From: JBNRMR01 sp050942895 | GTDB taxonomy: Bacteria; Bacillota; Clostridia; Christensenellales; UBA1750 | Length of the DNA stretch: 64,000 nt | Assembly (NCBI GenBank): GCA_050942895.1 | Contig: JBMNOE010000001.1 | Span: 194,162-258,161 of the forward strand | Reading direction: 5' to 3' | Part shown: positions 9,267 to 17,652 of the stretch, in pieces | How positions within the stretch are numbered: position 1 is the first letter of the stretch | How the letters are laid out: each line of letters starts with the position of its first letter | Translations under genes and position numbers: made by a program | Notes under the pieces: model-generated | The model's input: only the letters and a program-made list of their open reading frames with translations | What the model was told of the DNA's origin: nothing | The model's database searches: none

Positions 9267-10499
9267 ATGCAGTATATAACCGAGCAAAACCAGGTGCCGG
9301 TATTGGGCAGCTTTGACGTGGTGGTCTCCGGCGGCGGTGTTGCGGGCGTTGCGGCGGCGCTGTCCGCCAGGCGGGCGGGCAAAAGCGTGCTGCTGCTCGA
9401 AAAAAGCGTGACGCTGGGAGGCCTTGCGACGCTGGGGCTCATAAACTACATTGAGCCGCTGTGCAATGGCCGGGGCGTACAGATAATGAGAGGCATGGCC
9501 CAGGAGTTCCTGGATTTGGCGGTGCGCTACGGGTTTGACACCATCCCGCCTGAGTGGAAGGACGGGCTGCCCGACGGGCCGGCGCAGGCGCGCTACGTGA
9601 CACGTTATTCGCCCAACCTGTGCGCAATCGCGCTGGCAAAGCTGCTGATGGACGAAGGGGTGGACATGCTGCTGGATACCCTTGCAGTCAAGCCCGTGAT
9701 GGAAGGCGGGCATTGCCGGGGCGTGACCGTGGAAAACAAAACCGGGCGCGGGTTCTACGCCTGTCGGGTGGTCATCGACGCCACCGGCGACGCAGACCTG
9801 CTGTTTAGAGCGGGCGTGCCCACCGTTCAGGGCAAGAATTACTTCTCCTACAGCGCGAAGCAGATCAGCCTTGAAAGCTGCAAAAAGGCCGTGGAAACGG
9901 GCCGCATAAACGACGCGATCACGCCGGTCCGCGGCGGAGGCGCACTTTTGTCCGGCAAGAACCAGCCCGAGGGGCGCAGGCTGTACGGCGGCGTTACAGC
10001 CCAGGACGTAACCGAATATGTGCTTGATAACCAGATGATTCTGCTTGATCGGCTGAAGGACGACGAGCGTTTTTCCCGCGAGCTGGTGACGCTGCCCGGC
10101 ATGGCGCAGTTTCGCACCACCCGGCGCATTGATGGGGATTACACCCTGAAGCCGGAGGACGCCTACAGGCATTTTGACGATTCCGTCTGCGCCATTAGCG
10201 ACTTTACCCACCGCGACCTCCTCTATGAGGTTCCCTATCGCTGCCTTATTAACCAAGGCTTCGGCAACCTGCTCACAGCGGGCAGGTGCGCATCGGGAAC
10301 TGGCTGGGCCTGGGACGTCCTTCGGGTCATTCCCCCCGCCATATTAACGGGACAGGCCGCCGGCCTTGCCGCCGCCCACGCCATCGACGAAGGCTGCGCT
10401 GTCAGCGGCGTCAACATTCAGCGGCTACAGGGCGCACTTGCGAAATCGGATGTCCTAATCCATTTTGATGATAGCCTGATTCCCGCGAAGACAGAATAG
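9267..10499 (+). CDS. FAD-dependent oxidoreductase (first of two tandem paralogues)
   Basis: 410 aa with an N-terminal dinucleotide-binding fold: GGGVAGVAAALSARRAGKSV is the GxGxxG-type FAD motif, and the strand ending in LLLEK supplies the ribose-binding acid. Further on, VVIDATGDADLLF is the second conserved FAD block, and LLTAGRCASGTGWAWDVLRV near the C-terminus closes the FAD site. This fits the FAD_oxidored (PF12831-type) family of uncharacterised, often sugar-associated flavoproteins. The RBS AGGAGG is 7 nt upstream of the ATG. It is probably cotranscribed with the regulator. The last 14 codons and stop lie in the first unit of a 46-bp tandem repeat. The substrate is unknown. Confidence 0.85.
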   Translation: MQYITEQNQVPVLGSFDVVVSGGGVAGVAAALSARRAGKSVLLLEKSVTLGGLATLGLINYIEPLCNGRGVQIMRGMAQEFLDLAVRYGFDTIPPEWKDGLPDGPAQARYVTRYSPNLCAIALAKLLMDEGVDMLLDTLAVKPVMEGGHCRGVTVENKTGRGFYACRVVIDATGDADLLFRAGVPTVQGKNYFSYSAKQISLESCKKAVETGRINDAITPVRGGGALLSGKNQPEGRRLYGGVTAQDVTEYVLDNQMILLDRLKDDERFSRELVTLPGMAQFRTTRRIDGDYTLKPEDAYRHFDDSVCAISDFTHRDLLYEVPYRCLINQGFGNLLTAGRCASGTGWAWDVLRVIPPAILTGQAAGLAAAHAIDEGCAVSGVNIQRLQGALAKSDVLIHFDDSLIPAKTE

Positions 10500-10594
10500 A
10501 AGAATCCATTTTGATGATAGCCTGATCCCCGCGAAGGCAGAATAGAAGAATCCATTTTGACGATAGCCTGATCCCCGCGAAGGCAAAATAAAGG
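10457..10594 (+). repeat. Three tandem copies of a 46-bp unit between the FAD genes
   Basis: Units at 10457-10502, 10503-10548 and 10549-10594 are head-to-tail and differ at only a few bases each. The unit begins AATCCATTTTGATGATAGCC and ends in CAGAATAGAAG (CAAAATAAAGG in the third). Unit 1 encodes the C-terminal residues and stop of the upstream FAD protein. Unit 3 ends in AAAGGAG, the ribosome binding site of the next gene. Because 46 is not a multiple of three, copies 2 and 3 do not extend the protein. This looks like a recent tandem duplication of the intercistronic junction. Confidence 0.95.
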
Positions 10595-10601
10595 AGACAC
10601 T

Positions 10602-11855
10602 ATGGCAACGGCAAAGAGCGTATGGGAACCGGGCCGGCAGGTTAAGGTGGCCGCACAGGCGGATGTGGTGGTGGCGGGCGGCGGCATCGCAGGCGTATCG
10701 GCGGCGCTGGCCGCGGCGCGCAGCGGGGCGAAAGTCATTTTGCTGGAAAAGCAATGCGCCCTGGGCGGGCTCGCCACTCTGGGGCTGATCATCATCTACT
10801 TGCCCCTGTGCGACGGATACGGCCGCAAGCTGATCGGCGGCATCGGCGAGGAACTGCTGCTAAAGTCCGTGCGGGCGGGGCAGCTAAAAAGGCCCGAGGG
10901 CAAGGAAAATCCAAGAGCCAGCATCCCCAAGTGCTGGCAAAGGGAGGCAAGCCCGGAGGAGCGCGCAAAAAAGCGCTATCAGGTGGCCTATGACGCCGCG
11001 CCCATGATGCTGGCCCTGGAGCAATTGCTGCTAAGGGAAGGAATCGACATCTGGTACGACAGCCACCTGTGCGGCTGCGGCATTGAAAACGGCCTGCTGC
11101 GCCATGTATTTGTTGAGAACAAGAGCGGACGCCTGGCGATTTCCGCCAAAGCCTATGTGGACTGCACCGGCGACGCGGACCTATGCTTCCTGGCCGGCGA
11201 GGATACCTTCAGCAGCGACCAGAACCGCCGAAGCGGCTGGTATTTCGGCGCGGACCTGTCCCGCTGCGAGATCAATCTGCACCCCAACACCGATCCGCTT
11301 AAAGGCCCCTGCCCCGAGGGCAGCCGCTTCTACAGCGGAGACGACGGGCGCGATGTGAGCCAGTATATAATAGACATGCACAAGTTCATACTGGACAAGA
11401 GCCGCGAGTACAACCGGCGGACCGGCGCACAGGAGATTCCATTCCTGATTCCGATGATGCCGCTATTTCGCATGACGCGCAGGCTTTCGTCCGTGCGGGA
11501 CATCGCTCCGAGCCATATCGGCCTTTGGATGGACGACGCCGTGGGCATGACGGGCGACTGGCGCAAGCCGGCCCTGGGTTACTGCGTGACTCTTTCCAGC
11601 CTCTATGGCCGCAAGACGGGCAATCTTCTGGCGGCCGGGCGCTGCATGGGCGCGAAGGATGACGCCTGGGATGTGCTTCGGGTTATCCCGCCATGCGCGG
11701 TGACGGGCGAAGCGGCGGGCACAGCCGCGGCGATGCTGGCGCAAAACAGAGCCTCAACCATACAGGAGCTCTCCGCCCCCTATCTTGCGGACATATTGCG
11801 CGAGCGCGGTGTTATCATAAACAAAGAGCTTCTGGAGCCGATGCAGCAGCTCTAA
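10602..11855 (+). CDS. FAD-dependent oxidoreductase (second tandem paralogue)
   Basis: 417 aa, homologous to the protein at 9267-10499. Near the N-terminus GGGIAGVSAALAAARSGAKV is the FAD-binding motif, followed by LLEKQCALGGLATLGL. YVDCTGDADLCFLAGE is the internal FAD block, and NLLAAGRCMGAKDDAWDVLR the C-terminal one. Compared with its neighbour it carries an insertion after about residue 90 rich in Lys/Arg/Glu. It is followed by a strong hairpin terminator (11920-11950), so it ends the regulator-FAD-FAD unit. A joint role of the pair in oxidising or isomerising an imported sugar derivative is possible but only inferred from the neighbourhood. Confidence 0.85.
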   Translation: MATAKSVWEPGRQVKVAAQADVVVAGGGIAGVSAALAAARSGAKVILLEKQCALGGLATLGLIIIYLPLCDGYGRKLIGGIGEELLLKSVRAGQLKRPEGKENPRASIPKCWQREASPEERAKKRYQVAYDAAPMMLALEQLLLREGIDIWYDSHLCGCGIENGLLRHVFVENKSGRLAISAKAYVDCTGDADLCFLAGEDTFSSDQNRRSGWYFGADLSRCEINLHPNTDPLKGPCPEGSRFYSGDDGRDVSQYIIDMHKFILDKSREYNRRTGAQEIPFLIPMMPLFRMTRRLSSVRDIAPSHIGLWMDDAVGMTGDWRKPALGYCVTLSSLYGRKTGNLLAAGRCMGAKDDAWDVLRVIPPCAVTGEAAGTAAAMLAQNRASTIQELSAPYLADILRERGVIINKELLEPMQQL

Positions 11856-11919
11856 GCCCATGCCTTGCGGCGTTCATTCATGAAACACCCCTGGGATTAG
11901 GCTGCATGAAAAAACAGAA

Positions 11920-11950
11920 AAAACGGTAAGGAGAAATTCCTTACCGTTTT
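11920..11950. terminator. Bidirectional Rho-independent terminator
   Basis: A perfect 13-bp stem (AAAACGGTAAGGA with its complement) and 5-nt loop, with an A-rich left flank and T-rich right end, lies 65 bp after the FAD gene. It can stop rightward transcription of that gene and leftward transcription from hflX. Confidence 0.8.
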
Positions 11951-12337
11951 ACATAAGAGCATGAAAGATATAGCAAAACAGCTTTATCTGTTCTGTATTT
12001 TATTATTGATTGCGGCTCAACAAAATGGAGGGTCGCCATTTTTATCAAAAGCATTTTCACCATGCCAATCTTTTTCACGGCCTTGAAAGACGCGGGACTA
12101 TTTTTATTACAACCGCCGTTTACAAAAGATGGTTCGGCTTCTTTAAAAGCATAAGAAAGCAACCTTCATTTAGTGAGATCTCTCCTTTTCAAACGCCCAC
12201 ATTCGAGCAGCTTCACAAATATCGTCACTGTTTACTGTTCTCAATAATAAACCGGGTGCGCGAAGCTCCATCTTTAACCGCCATTCACTTGGTCAATCTC
12301 ATATCATTTCGCGCTTCAATCCCCGCGCCCTATTTCT
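11951..12337. other. Intergenic region without a recognisable gene
   Basis: About 390 bp between the terminator and the hflX stop codon. Short open frames exist on both strands, but none has a convincing ribosome binding site or a recognisable protein sequence. No tRNA-like fold, repeat or promoter was seen. Confidence 0.6.
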
Positions 12338-14098
12338 TTATTCCTTCATCATCTTCTGGACTCTCCCAAATGATACCTGATCCATCGTGAATTTTATCCT
12401 GCTGCCCTCGTCCTCGTAATCTTCCGACAGCACATTGCCGTATTTATGTATGAATGCCTGCACATTGCCCTTTGCATAGGGCACCAGCAGCTCTGCAGTC
12501 ACCTGGTTTTCAAGCACCATTTCTTCGATTGCTTCCAGAAGCTGATCCAGCCCCGTGCCTTCGGCGGCGGATATGGCCACCGCTTCCCTTAGGGAAAAGC
12601 CCGGCAGGAACCCCGCTTTGTCCATCTTGTTATAGGCGATTATTCGCTTTTTATCCTTAGCGCCAAGTTGGGCCAGAACATCGTCAACCACCTCCTGCTG
12701 CTGGGCGGCATTCGGGTTGGATATATCAGCCACTATCACCAGCAGATCAGCAAAAAGAGCCTCCTCCAGTGTTGACTTGAATGCGTCAACCAGCGCGTGG
12801 GGCAGTTTGCTTATAAAGCCGACTGTATCAACCAGAAGGCATGGGCTTCCGCCGGGCAGTTCTATCGACCTAGTGAGGGGGTCCAGCGTCGCAAAGAGCG
12901 CATCCTGCACAAAAGCGCTGGCTCCGCTCAAGGCGTTCAGCAATGTGGACTTGCCGGAGTTGGTGTAGCCCACCAAGGCTACCACAGGCACCTCGTTGCG
13001 TTCCCGGCGGGCTCTGTTGGTGGCTCTGCGCTTTTCAATTTCCTTTATCTCCCGCTCAAGCTGGCCTATTCTGTGGCGAATATGCCGCCTGTCTGTTTCC
13101 AGCTTTGTTTCCCCGGGGCCCCTCGTGCCGATTCCTCCGCCCAGCCTTGAAAGCGCTATGCCCAGGCCGGTGAGCCTTGACGAGTTATACTTAAGCTGGG
13201 CCAGTTCCACCTGCAGCTTGCCCTCCCGGGATTTTGCCCTGCCGGCGAATATGTCCAAAATCAGCATCGTCCTGTCGATCACACGGCAGCCGATTATGTT
13301 CTCCAAGTTTCTGATCTGCGCACCGCTCAGCTCATCGTTGAATATGCAAAGCTGGGCATCCCGCGACTGCGCCTCAAGCGAAATCTCCTGAGCTTTCCCC
13401 TTGCCGATGTATGTCGCCGGGTCCCTTGAAGGCTTCTTTTGGGTGACAAAGCCTAGAACCTCCACTCCCGCTGTCTGAGCCAGGCTGAAAAGCTCCTTCA
13501 TGGACTCGCTCTCCTCGTCCTCCAGGCCTATCAGAAGCGCTTTTTCAATCGCACTTTCCTCCTGCAGCTCCTTGCCGATGACGGCGTCCACCTCGTATAT
13601 GCGCGCCATCCACTCCTGCTGGGGAATCTGATATATTCCCACAGGCTCCTCCACCTGAGCTCTAACGGTACCGCTGTCGCCAATCGCCAAGAATGCACAG
13701 CTTATTGCGCTGGGTTTTCCGTCCCTGACGGACAGGGCCGCCATAGCGTCAAAGCGCATGTTCACTAAAGACTGGATATCCACCGGTGAAAGAAGGGCGG
13801 TGCTCTCCGGGTGGGTGTGGATGCACCTTAGGCCCGAAAGCCTCTGAGCATTTCTGCGCAGCCTGATGTTCTGAAGGGCAACGGTGGATGAATCGCCGAT
13901 GCTTATATCCACAACGCCGCCGGCCCGGTTAATGTAAACGGATATCTCCCTGCCTAAAATCCCGGTGTATTTTGCCATGGCGGCAAGCAGCTCAATGGAA
14001 GCAAATTGATCCCTGTCGGTCTCAATTTCGTAAAGTGACTCCATCTCCGCCAAGAGCGAGCTTCTTATGCCTTCGGTTTTTCCGTTTATCATAAACAT
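12338..14098 (-). CDS. hflX: GTPase HflX with a JAMM-like N-terminal domain
   Basis: Ribosome-associated GTPase of the HflX family, which in characterised bacteria acts on stalled or stress-inactivated ribosomes. 586 aa, well above the roughly 420-430 aa of classical HflX. The extra N-terminal part (about residues 1-170) contains HTHPESTALLSPVD (94-107), an exact HxH-x7-S-x2-D JAMM signature, with Glu51 as a candidate catalytic acid. The HflX core follows: YIGKGKAQEI, GGIGTRGPGETKLE, P-loop GYTNSGKST, DTVGF (G3), NKMD (G4) and SAAEG (G5). It stands alone downstream of rplQ and its terminator. The start could be two codons later (ATG 14092). A decayed copy of its 3' end lies at 2942-3139. Confidence 0.93.
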   Translation of the reverse strand: MFMINGKTEGIRSSLLAEMESLYEIETDRDQFASIELLAAMAKYTGILGREISVYINRAGGVVDISIGDSSTVALQNIRLRRNAQRLSGLRCIHTHPESTALLSPVDIQSLVNMRFDAMAALSVRDGKPSAISCAFLAIGDSGTVRAQVEEPVGIYQIPQQEWMARIYEVDAVIGKELQEESAIEKALLIGLEDEESESMKELFSLAQTAGVEVLGFVTQKKPSRDPATYIGKGKAQEISLEAQSRDAQLCIFNDELSGAQIRNLENIIGCRVIDRTMLILDIFAGRAKSREGKLQVELAQLKYNSSRLTGLGIALSRLGGGIGTRGPGETKLETDRRHIRHRIGQLEREIKEIEKRRATNRARRERNEVPVVALVGYTNSGKSTLLNALSGASAFVQDALFATLDPLTRSIELPGGSPCLLVDTVGFISKLPHALVDAFKSTLEEALFADLLVIVADISNPNAAQQQEVVDDVLAQLGAKDKKRIIAYNKMDKAGFLPGFSLREAVAISAAEGTGLDQLLEAIEEMVLENQVTAELLVPYAKGNVQAFIHKYGNVLSEDYEDEGSRIKFTMDQVSFGRVQKMMKE

Positions 14099-14165
14099 GC
14101 ACCTGCCTTTTTCTTTTTTTCTTTCTTTTGTTCGTTATTTTAGTCGCTTACCGGATATAAAAATA

Positions 14166-14208
14166 GAAAAAGCCTGCTTTTGCATTTTCAAAATAACAAA
14201 AACAGGCT
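14166..14208 (-). terminator. Terminator of the ribosomal protein cluster after rplQ
   Basis: On the minus strand AGCCTG plus TTTTG pairs with CAAAA plus CAGGCT (one bulge on each side of the junction), followed by TTTTTC and a T-rich tail. It lies about 20 bp beyond the rplQ stop codon. Confidence 0.72.
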
Positions 14209-14228
14209 CTTACTTTTTACAATGGATA

Positions 14229-14738
14229 CTAAACCAGCTCTATGATGACCATTTCAGCGGCATCGCCCCTGCGGGGGCCTTTACGGATTATACGGGTGTA
14301 TCCGCCGCCCTGGCCGGTCTTTTCCCTGCGCTCACGGTATTTGGGGCCGTATTCGCGGAAGATCTTCTCCACCAGCGGGTTTTTGATATCCTTCGTGCGC
14401 TCAATGAAGTCGTGCTTATCCTCCTCCGGAAGCCGCATATGGGGAATCCGGTAAAGATAGGACAGCATCGCCCTTCTGGCAGTGAGCTTTGACGGCGCGT
14501 CGTTCACAAATGTGACCTCAACCGTCTGGCCTTTTTCGTTGTTTGTCTGCTTGGTAACTTCAACTGTATTATCATATTCATTCGCAGCCATCGTGATGAA
14601 CTTCTCGGCTATCTTGCGAATTTCCTTTGCCCTTTCAAGGGTCGTTTCCAGCTTGCCGTACCAGAGGAAATATGTGACCTGATTGCGAAGCAACGCCTGG
14701 CGCTGATCGGCAGGTCTTCCCATTTTACGCTGAGCCAT
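14229..14738 (-). CDS. rplQ: Large-subunit ribosomal protein bL17
   Basis: 169 aa; starts at ATG 14738 (MAQRKMGRPADQRQALLRNQ), because an AAGGAGG site lies 11 nt upstream and an earlier in-frame ATG would put that site inside the gene. The N-terminal third is typical bL17. The protein is about 40-55 residues longer than the 113-127 aa of Bacillus or E. coli owing to an acidic/threonine-rich insertion (about residues 50-75) and an extended C-terminus. Last gene of the cluster, 23 bp after rpoA. Confidence 0.95.
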   Translation of the reverse strand: MAQRKMGRPADQRQALLRNQVTYFLWYGKLETTLERAKEIRKIAEKFITMAANEYDNTVEVTKQTNNEKGQTVEVTFVNDAPSKLTARRAMLSYLYRIPHMRLPEEDKHDFIERTKDIKNPLVEKIFREYGPKYRERREKTGQGGGYTRIIRKGPRRGDAAEMVIIELV

Positions 14739-14761
14739 TGTTGTAAGTTCCTCCTTACTAA

Positions 14762-15706
14762 TCAATCATCATTCTGATTCAACCGAAGCCCTAATGCGGC
14801 AAGCTTCTGCTCGACTTCCTCGAGGGATTTCTTGCCGAGATTGCGAACCTTCATCATCTCTTCCTCGTTGCGCTGTATCAGCTCATACACGGTGTTGATG
14901 TTCGCGCGCTTAAGACAGTTATATGCACGCACTGAAAGGTCCAACTCCTCGATTGTCATAACCTGGACTTTTTCGAGTTTCTTGTCTTCCGGCTCGCTAA
15001 AGTCTATCGGGATCACATTGTCGGACAGGTAGACGAACAGCATCAACTGCTCTGTCAGCAGCTTCGCCGCGCTTGATACCGCCTCGTCCGGCTTGATTGA
15101 GCCGTCCGTCCAGACCTCCAGCGTCAGCTTGTCATAGTCTGTCACCTGACCCACACGGGTATCCTCTATCTGGTAGTTCACCTTGAAAACAGGCGTAAAT
15201 ATTGAATCTATCGGGATTACGCCAATGGGCAGGCCGTTTTTCTTGTTCTTATCGGCGCTCACATAGCCCCTGCCATTTTCAAGGGTCATCTCCATTGAAA
15301 GCTTCGCACCTTCGCTCAAAGTGGCGATGATCAGATCCTTGTTGATGATCTCGACCTCTTCGTCCGCCACGATATCGCCCGCTGTGATCACCGTGGGACC
15401 AACCGCGCTAACCGTCACGGTCTTTACGGCTTCGGAGAAAACCTTGGCCGAAAGCTGCTTGAGATTCAATACTATCTCGGTGACGTCTTCTTTGACGCCC
15501 GGAACAGTGGAGAACTCCTTCAGCACGCCGTCTATGCGCACAGTGGATATCGCCGCGCCGGGAAGGCTTGAAAGAAGCACCCTGCGAAGCGAGTTTCCAA
15601 GAGTTATGCCAAAGCCCCTTTCCAAAGGTTCCACCACAAACTTGCCGTAACAGCCGTCGTCCGCCATTTCTACGCACTCAATCTTAGGCTTTTCCATTTC
15701 TATCAT
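14762..15706 (-). CDS. rpoA: RNA polymerase alpha subunit
   Basis: 314 aa, full length. The N-terminal assembly domain contains TLGNSLRRVLLSSLPGAAI. The C-terminal domain (from about residue 245) contains LDLSVRAYNCLKRANINTVY, the segment contacting UP elements and activators. AGGAGG is 13 nt before the first ATG, slightly far; the fourth codon is also ATG, so the true start may be three residues in. It sits between rpsD and rplQ as in the classical alpha operon. Confidence 0.98.
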   Translation of the reverse strand: MIEMEKPKIECVEMADDGCYGKFVVEPLERGFGITLGNSLRRVLLSSLPGAAISTVRIDGVLKEFSTVPGVKEDVTEIVLNLKQLSAKVFSEAVKTVTVSAVGPTVITAGDIVADEEVEIINKDLIIATLSEGAKLSMEMTLENGRGYVSADKNKKNGLPIGVIPIDSIFTPVFKVNYQIEDTRVGQVTDYDKLTLEVWTDGSIKPDEAVSSAAKLLTEQLMLFVYLSDNVIPIDFSEPEDKKLEKVQVMTIEELDLSVRAYNCLKRANINTVYELIQRNEEEMMKVRNLGKKSLEEVEQKLAALGLRLNQNDD

Positions 15707-15754
15707 AATATAAGACTAACCTCCTGCAAAAGTAGTGAAATAAACGGACAAGTC

Positions 15755-16381
15755 TTATCTGGAATAAAACTCGACGATCAAATGCTCTTCAATGGTCAGG
15801 TCGATATCCTCTCTTGTGGGGAGTGCCGACACAGTGCCCTGGAGGTTTTGCGCGTCAAGGGTGAGCCACTTGGGCACAAGCTTGCCTGTGCCTTCGCGCA
15901 GCGCCTTGAACTGCTCAACGTCGTAACTGCGCTCGCGTATGGCGATGACATCGTTTAAACCAACCTGATAGGAGGCGATGTTAACCTTATTGCCGTTCAC
16001 GCTCACATGTCCGTGGAGAATGAACTGACGGGCCTGAGCCCTTGAATTACCAAAGCCGAGGCGGTAAACCACATTGTCCAACCTGAGCTCCAGCATCTGA
16101 AGCATGTTTTCGCCTGTGACGCCCTTCATGTTTTCAGCCTTGTCGAAATATCTTCTGAACTGCCTCTCCAGCACGCCGTAGGCCCTTCTGACCTTCTGCT
16201 TTTCGCGAAGCTGGGAACCATATTCACTCATCTTACGGGCTCTTGCCTGGCCGTGCTCTCCCGGAGGGGTCGCCCTGCGGCTGACTGCGCACTTGGGGCC
16301 GTAGCATCTGTCGCCCTTCAAAAACAGCTTGGTGCCTTCGCGGCGGCAAAGGCGGCAAACCGAATCAGTATATCTTGCCAT
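15755..16381 (-). CDS. rpsD: Small-subunit ribosomal protein uS4
   Basis: 208 aa; the start is ATG 16381 (MARYTDSVCRLCRREG) with a GGGAGG site upstream; a longer in-frame reading into rpsK is rejected. The N-terminal Cys residues (CRLC and a later Cys) suggest the zinc-binding form of uS4. The S4 RNA-binding domain starts near residue 98 (LDNVVYRLGFGNSRAQARQF). In other bacteria uS4 autoregulates its operon; no such leader was identified immediately upstream here. Confidence 0.98.
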   Translation of the reverse strand: MARYTDSVCRLCRREGTKLFLKGDRCYGPKCAVSRRATPPGEHGQARARKMSEYGSQLREKQKVRRAYGVLERQFRRYFDKAENMKGVTGENMLQMLELRLDNVVYRLGFGNSRAQARQFILHGHVSVNGNKVNIASYQVGLNDVIAIRERSYDVEQFKALREGTGKLVPKWLTLDAQNLQGTVSALPTREDIDLTIEEHLIVEFYSR

Positions 16382-16394
16382 TTGTTTACCTCCC

Positions 16395-16796
16395 TTACAC
16401 TCTTCTGCGCTTAGGCGGACGGCACCCATTATGGGGAACAGGCGTCATGTCCTTGATCATCGTCACTTCAAGGCCAGCAGCCTGAAGCGAACGGATCGCG
16501 GCTTCGCGCCCGGAGCCGGGGCCCTTCACATAAACTTCAACGGTCTTAAGCCCATGCTCCATAGCGGCCTTAGCAGCGGTTTCTGCTGCCATCTGCGCGG
16601 CAAAAGGAGTGGACTTCTTGCTTCCGCGGAAGCCGAGGCCCCCTGCAGACGCCCATGAAATCGCGTTGCCCTGAGTGTCTGTGATAGTTACTATCGTATT
16701 GTTGAAAGACGAGCGGATGTGCGCCGCGCCACGCTCGATGTTCTTGCGCTCTCTGCGGCGGCGTACCACGCGCTTGCCCTTTGTAGTTTTAGCCAC
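16395..16796 (-). CDS. rpsK: Small-subunit ribosomal protein uS11
   Basis: 133 aa. AHIRSSFNNTIVTITDTQGN and the C-terminal PHNGCRPPKRRRV are diagnostic. The length is normal. It lies 18 bp after rpsM and 13 bp before rpsD and is preceded by an AGGAGG-like site. Confidence 0.98.
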   Translation of the reverse strand: MAKTTKGKRVVRRRRERKNIERGAAHIRSSFNNTIVTITDTQGNAISWASAGGLGFRGSKKSTPFAAQMAAETAAKAAMEHGLKTVEVYVKGPGSGREAAIRSLQAAGLEVTMIKDMTPVPHNGCRPPKRRRV

Positions 16797-16814
16797 GTTT
16801 CATATCCTCCTTGT

Positions 16815-17189
16815 CTATCTGCCTTTTTTCTTGCCGGCGGCGCTGCGCTTGGGGCCCTTGCGTGTGCGCGCGTTCTGCTTGGAGGACTGGCCTCTCACTG
16901 GCAGATTGCGGCGGTGGCGGACTCCGCGGTAGCAGCCTATCTCAACAAGGCGCTTGATATTCAGCGAGACTTCCCTTCTCAGGTCACCTTCCACCTTCAC
17001 ATGGTGGTCGATATAATCGCGCAGCTTTGAAATGTCGTCTTCTGTCAGGTCTGTCACCCTGGTGTCGGGGCTTACGCCGGTCTCTTTCAGTATCGTCTGG
17101 GAGGTCTTTAAACCTATGCCGTAGATATATGTCAAACCGATTTCAACACGCTTTGCCCTGGGAAGGTCTACACCTGCTATTCTTGCCAT
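16815..17189 (-). CDS. rpsM: Small-subunit ribosomal protein uS13
   Basis: 124 aa. MARIAGVDLPRAKRVEIGLT at the N-terminus and RHRRNLPVRGQSSKQNARTR near the basic C-terminus are diagnostic. It begins 280 bp after rpmJ, the longest gap inside the cluster, so an internal promoter or leader may precede it. Confidence 0.98.
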   Translation of the reverse strand: MARIAGVDLPRAKRVEIGLTYIYGIGLKTSQTILKETGVSPDTRVTDLTEDDISKLRDYIDHHVKVEGDLRREVSLNIKRLVEIGCYRGVRHRRNLPVRGQSSKQNARTRKGPKRSAAGKKKGR

Positions 17190-17468
17190 TGTGCCTGAAC
17201 ACCTCCGGTATTTTTCGTCGCGCTTTTGCGCATAAATGTTGTTTTTATATATAAAAGAGTGTGAATCACCCGCGGGTAAGGCAGGTGCAGCCGCATCACG
17301 CTTCTTCTATTGCGAGTTTTGTGAAAATTTTAAGCTTTTCTTACTTTAGTGCGTCGCTTTTCGGGCAGCATCTTCCTCTTATGGAATATATTGCCCCAAA
17401 AGCTACGCTTTTACACCATCAAAAGCGAATGCGCGATTGATGCGCTTCGCTTTTGATATCTTCTTTTA
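17190..17468 (-). promoter_or_regulatory. Intercistronic leader between rpmJ and rpsM with a long hairpin
   Basis: This 280-bp gap is unusual in an otherwise tightly packed operon. Directly after the rpmJ stop (17418-17457) lies an inverted repeat in which ATCAAAAGCGAA-TGCGC pairs with GCGC-TTCGCTTTTGAT with one bulged base. It is not followed by a T-run on the transcribed strand, so it is not a standard terminator. An AT-rich block near 17240-17260 is seen, but no convincing -35/-10 pair. It could be a processing site or a site for ribosomal-protein control of the downstream alpha-operon genes. Confidence 0.45.
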
Positions 17469-17582
17469 CTAGCCCTGCTTCTGCTTGTGCTTGGGATTTT
17501 CGCAGATGATCATCACATGGCCTTTGCGCCTGATAATCTTGCACTTTTCGCACATGGGCTTTACGGATGGTCTGACCTTCAT
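17469..17582 (-). CDS. rpmJ: Large-subunit ribosomal protein bL36 (zinc-binding form)
   Basis: 37 aa. The sequence starts MKVRPSVKPMCEKCKIIRRK and ends CENPKHKQKQG. Cys11, Cys14, Cys27 and His32 form the zinc site of the C+ type. CCTCC complement (GGAGG) lies about 9 nt before the start. It stands between infA and rpsM as in most Firmicutes. Confidence 0.98.
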   Translation of the reverse strand: MKVRPSVKPMCEKCKIIRRKGHVMIICENPKHKQKQG

Positions 17583-17652
17583 TGTAAATTCCTCCAGTTG
17601 ATGATTCTTCCGATTCCCGCAAGGTGCTTTGCTCTATTAAAAGCTTTGCTCA

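Noticed and set aside
9252..10256. Long minus-strand open frame opposite the first FAD gene
   Set aside because: Antisense to a clear flavoprotein. Its His/Gln/Val-rich composition is typical of a shadow frame in GC-rich third positions.
12010..12390. Plus-strand open frame in the hflX downstream region
   Set aside because: No ribosome binding site, no recognisable sequence, and its end overlaps the hflX 3' end in antisense.
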